64,000 nucleotides of DNA, taken from NCBI GenBank assembly GCA_003224085.1, contig QHYK01000046.1:1-64000 (forward strand), given 5' to 3'. Of the stretch, positions 61,022 through 64,000 are shown piece by piece. The position numbers and the translations under genes are program-made. The notes beneath the pieces were generated by a model, which saw only the letters and a list, made by a program, of their open reading frames with translations, was not told the origin of the DNA and searched no databases. The stretch comes from Acidobacteriota bacterium (GTDB lineage: Bacteria; Acidobacteriota; Terriglobia; Acidiferrales; UBA7541). Position 1 is the stretch's first letter. The number at the start of each line of letters is the position of its first letter.

Positions 61022-62488
61022 TCAGTGTGCGTAGTTCTTCCGCAGGTACGCCGCCGTTGATTCCATCAAATCGTTGTAATCCCTGTGCAGCACTTCCCGC
61101 AGCGCCTGCTCGGTGGCCATGCCTGCACTAATGCGGTCCAGGATTCGCTCAATATCTCCCATTCCATCGGTTTGAATGATGTATTCCACATTGGCGAGGG
61201 CCCACGCATATGCATAGTGCGCCGTCTCGCGATCAAAGCGCGTCCAGCCGCCTTCCAGTTGGCCTAGCGAGATAGAAAGCTTTTTGTCGTAAACCTGCAC
61301 CAGTACAGCGGCGTTTTCTTCGCTCCGAGACCCTTCCATCCATTGCGCCAGCCCTTCGTGAACCCAGGTCGGCACGCGGCCCGTGCAACTACCCTTCAAT
61401 CCCATGCAAGCACTTTGCGTTTTTTGAGCGATGAAGCTGTGCGTCAGCTCGTGTTTCAGCGAGCGCGACAGTTCTGCATTAACCGACGTTAGGCCCTGCA
61501 CCGGCACCCGGATACGGCCGTCGTACAGTGCACCCGCCCAAGCGGGCGCCCTCGTAATATCCATAAACGCTTGTTCGGTGTACAGGACCACCCCGATCGC
61601 TTCCGGCGGCGTATAGTTCAGCTCGGATTCAATCGCGGAAAAGTGCATTTCCAGGGCGCGCAGCACGTCGTGCGCCAGTGCCGGCTCGGCAGAGCCGTTA
61701 TATTTCAACTTGAAGTGGCTGCTTTCGTTTTCCTTGTAGCTTTCTTCTTCCTTCTTGTCGCGTAACGCGGCTTCCAGCGCTGCCTGCAATTCTTTCTCAG
61801 GATGCAGTGCCAAAGCGCGCTTCCATTCGGCAACCGCCTGATCGAGCTTGTTCAAGCCGTAGTAAGCCCAGCCTGCGAGCTTCGCCACGTCCGGCTCCTC
61901 CGGCTCAAGGCGCTTAGCCCGCTCCAAATAATCCAAAGATTGTTTGTATTCATTTCGCCGCAGGTAAATGTAAGCCACGTTCATGAGTAGCGCCGGCTCA
62001 TCCGGGGCGTAAGTGACCGCGGTGCGCTCGTCGGAAAGCGCGTGCTCTAGGTCGCCACGCGACAATTCGAACATGGAGGCCGCATGATGTCCCACGGCGG
62101 CATTGAAGGTCGCCTCCGCATTACCCGACCGCGCCTTACTCTCCAGTTTTCCTATGTACTGGCGGTCGATGGAACCGCCGTGGACCGCCGCCTGCTCTAT
62201 TCCTTCGATTCCTCCGCGTGAAGGTCGCATGTCGGGGGGAGTGATGGTCAGATTTGCCGTAGCGTCTCCCGGCGGTCCCGAAGCGGCAACGAATCCGCCT
62301 TTTTCGATGTGATCCACGATGGATTTCGGCAGGCTGAGCTCACCTGCAGAGGTCATGTACTTGACCTTATCTCCCTCTTCGACAGGGTTCAGTGCGGAAA
62401 TGCGGCGGCCATTTTTGAGCACAATCGTATCCGCCGGCGCCTGCGCGCTTAGCAAAAGCAGCGCCGCACCACAGAGAAGAAACCGCAT
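61022..62488 (-). CDS. Exported TPR protein with peptidase MA-like domain
   Basis: About 488 residues from ATG 62488, which gives the signal peptide FLLCGAALLLLSAQAPA; an ATG at 62515 is possible. An N-terminal small beta-domain (TIVLKNGRRISALNPVEEGDKVKYMTSAGELSLPKSIVDHIE) is followed by TPR repeats, then a gluzincin-type peptidase. It has HELTHSFIAQ (HExxH around residue 350) and WVHEGLAQWMEG, supplying the third ligand glutamate. Such proteins are common exported hydrolases of unknown substrate in acidobacteria. It is convergent with the M20 gene. Confidence 0.85.
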   Translation of the reverse strand: MRFLLCGAALLLLSAQAPADTIVLKNGRRISALNPVEEGDKVKYMTSAGELSLPKSIVDHIEKGGFVAASGPPGDATANLTITPPDMRPSRGGIEGIEQAAVHGGSIDRQYIGKLESKARSGNAEATFNAAVGHHAASMFELSRGDLEHALSDERTAVTYAPDEPALLMNVAYIYLRRNEYKQSLDYLERAKRLEPEEPDVAKLAGWAYYGLNKLDQAVAEWKRALALHPEKELQAALEAALRDKKEEESYKENESSHFKLKYNGSAEPALAHDVLRALEMHFSAIESELNYTPPEAIGVVLYTEQAFMDITRAPAWAGALYDGRIRVPVQGLTSVNAELSRSLKHELTHSFIAQKTQSACMGLKGSCTGRVPTWVHEGLAQWMEGSRSEENAAVLVQVYDKKLSISLGQLEGGWTRFDRETAHYAYAWALANVEYIIQTDGMGDIERILDRISAGMATEQALREVLHRDYNDLMESTAAYLRKNYAH

Positions 62489-62596
62489 TCTGCAAGGAAC
62501 GCCCGTTAGAACCATATCCTTTCTATTTTAATTCTTCGTGGCTTCTCCGGCGGCTCCGCCTTGTCCCCTCATGCCGAATCTGACTACACTGCTGGT

Positions 62597-64000
62597 ATGT
62601 GGGCGGGGGCCAGAGTCTTCGGGCTGTGGATTTTGCTGTTGCCGGCGGCTGCTCTAGCGACCGAGCAATCACCTCACGAATTGTATGACGCGATCAACGC
62701 GTTGACCATCGATTCTTCGCAGGTCTATCGCCTGGTTCCCGAAAATCGCATTGAACTCCGCCGTGGCGATGCCCTCATTTCCCTGGAAGAGGGAACCCTC
62801 GCCTTCTTCTCTCCGCTCAATGGAAAGGTGACGGGAGCTGTTTTCTCGGGCCGCGGCCACGCGCTTGCCGCGCCTCGCGATCCGATCGAGAAACAGCAGC
62901 TGGGGCGCTTCCTGGGCGCGCCCGTTCTTGATGAAACATTCGCCAGTGCCTATTTCCGTTTCACCGACGGAACGGCGGATGAACTGCTCTCGCAATTTCG
63001 CAAAGCCCATCTCACGCCGCAAACGGACACGCCTTTGGTATCCCAATGGGAACCCACACTTGCCCGCCTCAATCCCATTTACATACTGCGCGTTATGATC
63101 GACTTTCTTTCACCTGACCTTCGGCCCGCTTTCTACGCGGGCCTCGACGGCGCATCCACTGGTCCTTTCGACATCGTCGTGGATGGGCGGCGCGACGAAC
63201 AATTTCTGCTTGGCCAAACTGTAAAAACCGCTGCCGGGACTTTTTACGATGCCTGGACCTCGCGCCGCATGGCTGAACTTCCAGCCTACGTCATTCCCTT
63301 CCAAGCCCTTCATTACTCCTTGGAATCCTCGATTCTCCCCAACAATTCCCTGGAGGCGACGGCCGCCGTTCGCATTCGCGCGCAAACCGGCAAAGCACGC
63401 GTCATGGCATTCGAGCTTTCCCGCGCTTTGACCGTCGACCGCGTGACGGGAGAGCACGGCGAACCCCTGGCGTTTTTCCAAAATGAGGGAATGAACCTCC
63501 AAGAGATCAACGCCCACGGAAATGACTCATTATACGTAATTCTCCCCGCCGCTCCCCTGCAAAACCAGGAGTTCACGCTGCAGTTTCACTATCGCGGCAA
63601 GGTGATCGAAGACGCGGGAAATGGTGTCCTTTTCGTTGGCGCCCGGGAAAGCTGGTATCCGCACCTAGGCGATCCCGCGGAATTCGCAACGTATGACCTA
63701 ATGTTCCGCTGGCCGCGCAGGCTTCGTCTGGTCGCCACGGGGTCCAAACTGGACGAGCGCGAGGACGGCGAATTGCGGGTTGGCCATTGGAAAACGGAAA
63801 AACCCATTGCCGTTGCCGGATTCAACCTGGGCGAATACGCCTCTTCCTCCGTAACTTCCAGCGGTCATTCCATTGATGTCTACGCGAATCGCGAACTGGA
63901 ACAAAGCCTGCAAAATCGTCTCACCCCTTCGCCGGCAGAAGGGATCGCTGTTCCTTCCACTATCTTCGGCGCCCCTTCCACAAGACTTGCGATTACGCCT
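62597..64000 (+). CDS. Secreted M1-like metallopeptidase, N-terminal part (runs off window)
   Basis: An open frame of 468 codons from ATG 62597 to the last base. Signal peptide VFGLWILLLPAAALA. The first ~200 residues are beta-rich without a known name (VYRLVPENRIELRRGDALISLEEGTLAFF). From about residue 235 the text looks like the N-terminal saddle domain of M1 aminopeptidases (HYSLESSILPNNSLEATAAVRI; FTLQFHYRGKVI; RESWYPHLGDPAEFATYDLMFRWPRRLRLVATGS; VAGFNLGEY). The HExxH catalytic domain would lie beyond the window, so the peptidase call is an extrapolation. Confidence 0.75.
   Translation, partial: MWAGARVFGLWILLLPAAALATEQSPHELYDAINALTIDSSQVYRLVPENRIELRRGDALISLEEGTLAFFSPLNGKVTGAVFSGRGHALAAPRDPIEKQQLGRFLGAPVLDETFASAYFRFTDGTADELLSQFRKAHLTPQTDTPLVSQWEPTLARLNPIYILRVMIDFLSPDLRPAFYAGLDGASTGPFDIVVDGRRDEQFLLGQTVKTAAGTFYDAWTSRRMAELPAYVIPFQALHYSLESSILPNNSLEATAAVRIRAQTGKARVMAFELSRALTVDRVTGEHGEPLAFFQNEGMNLQEINAHGNDSLYVILPAAPLQNQEFTLQFHYRGKVIEDAGNGVLFVGARESWYPHLGDPAEFATYDLMFRWPRRLRLVATGSKLDEREDGELRVGHWKTEKPIAVAGFNLGEYASSSVTSSGHSIDVYANRELEQSLQNRLTPSPAEGIAVPSTIFGAPSTRLAITP

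Overview
The window is about 64 kb of a moderately GC-rich, gene-dense bacterial chromosome. It most likely comes from an acidobacterium. The evidence is the orphan MacB/FtsX-like permease of the ADOP type common in Acidobacteriota, the many secreted proteins with acidobacterial-style signal peptides, and the overall gene content. No rRNA, tRNA or CRISPR array was recognised. Most of the window is ordinary core metabolism; the accessory or decayed material is concentrated at 6.4-6.6, 14.5, 26.8-27.8 and 36.6-39.5 kb.

Layout. (1) 1-5.3 kb, minus strand: an ISC iron-sulfur operon, iscR-iscS-orf100-iscU-iscA-hscB-hscA. It has a promoter and two candidate IscR boxes upstream, a small unknown gene overlapping iscU, and an apparent terminator between iscA and hscB. 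The HscB carries a four-cysteine N-terminal knuckle like mitochondrial HSC20. (2) 5.4-15.8 kb: a secreted metallophosphoesterase, a broken HicB remnant, a GH20 hexosaminidase, coaD, an aspartate aminotransferase, a GDP-mannose set (manA-manC-manB), a frameshifted cupin and a PhzF-family protein. (3) 15.8-23.4 kb, minus: a charged-repeat secreted protein, nusB, ribH, a three-gene acetoacetyl-CoA/3-hydroxybutyryl-CoA/crotonyl-CoA set, and a TPR-GAF protein ending in a degenerate GGDEF domain. (4) 23.8-36.5 kb: a beta-propeller phosphoesterase, a frameshifted secreted protein, a DinB-like protein, an MFS transporter, the ADOP permease, lepA and xseA. (5) 36.6-40.3 kb: a gene graveyard with MerR, VapC/PIN, FecR-like and IS200/IS605 remnants, placed among small intact genes. 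One of these has a MerR-type 19-bp-spacer promoter and two plausible translation starts. (6) 40.3-50.5 kb: ndk and sucCD (minus), trpD and a secreted M20 peptidase (plus), and aroDE-trpE-trpG (minus), with a nine-residue leader ORF overlapping the trpE start. (7) 50.5-59.6 kb, minus: AMMECR1-pgsA, an AT-rich gap with DnaA-box-like sequences, hflX, and a tightly overlapping train fabZ-lpxA-lpxI-Gfo/Idh-tonB-(32-aa membrane microprotein)-miaA. (8) 59.8-64 kb: an M20 peptidase, a TPR metallopeptidase and the start of an M1-like peptidase gene running off the end.

How the genes fit together. The ISC operon is a complete assembly line: sulfur donor, scaffold with its chaperone motif, carrier, co-chaperone, chaperone and sensor. 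manA/C/B lead from fructose-6-P to GDP-mannose. aroDE, trpE, trpG and trpD link dehydroquinate and shikimate to phosphoribosyl-anthranilate. fabZ-lpxA-lpxI are early lipid A steps and suggest a diderm envelope. All functional calls rest on motifs read by eye; no database search was run.
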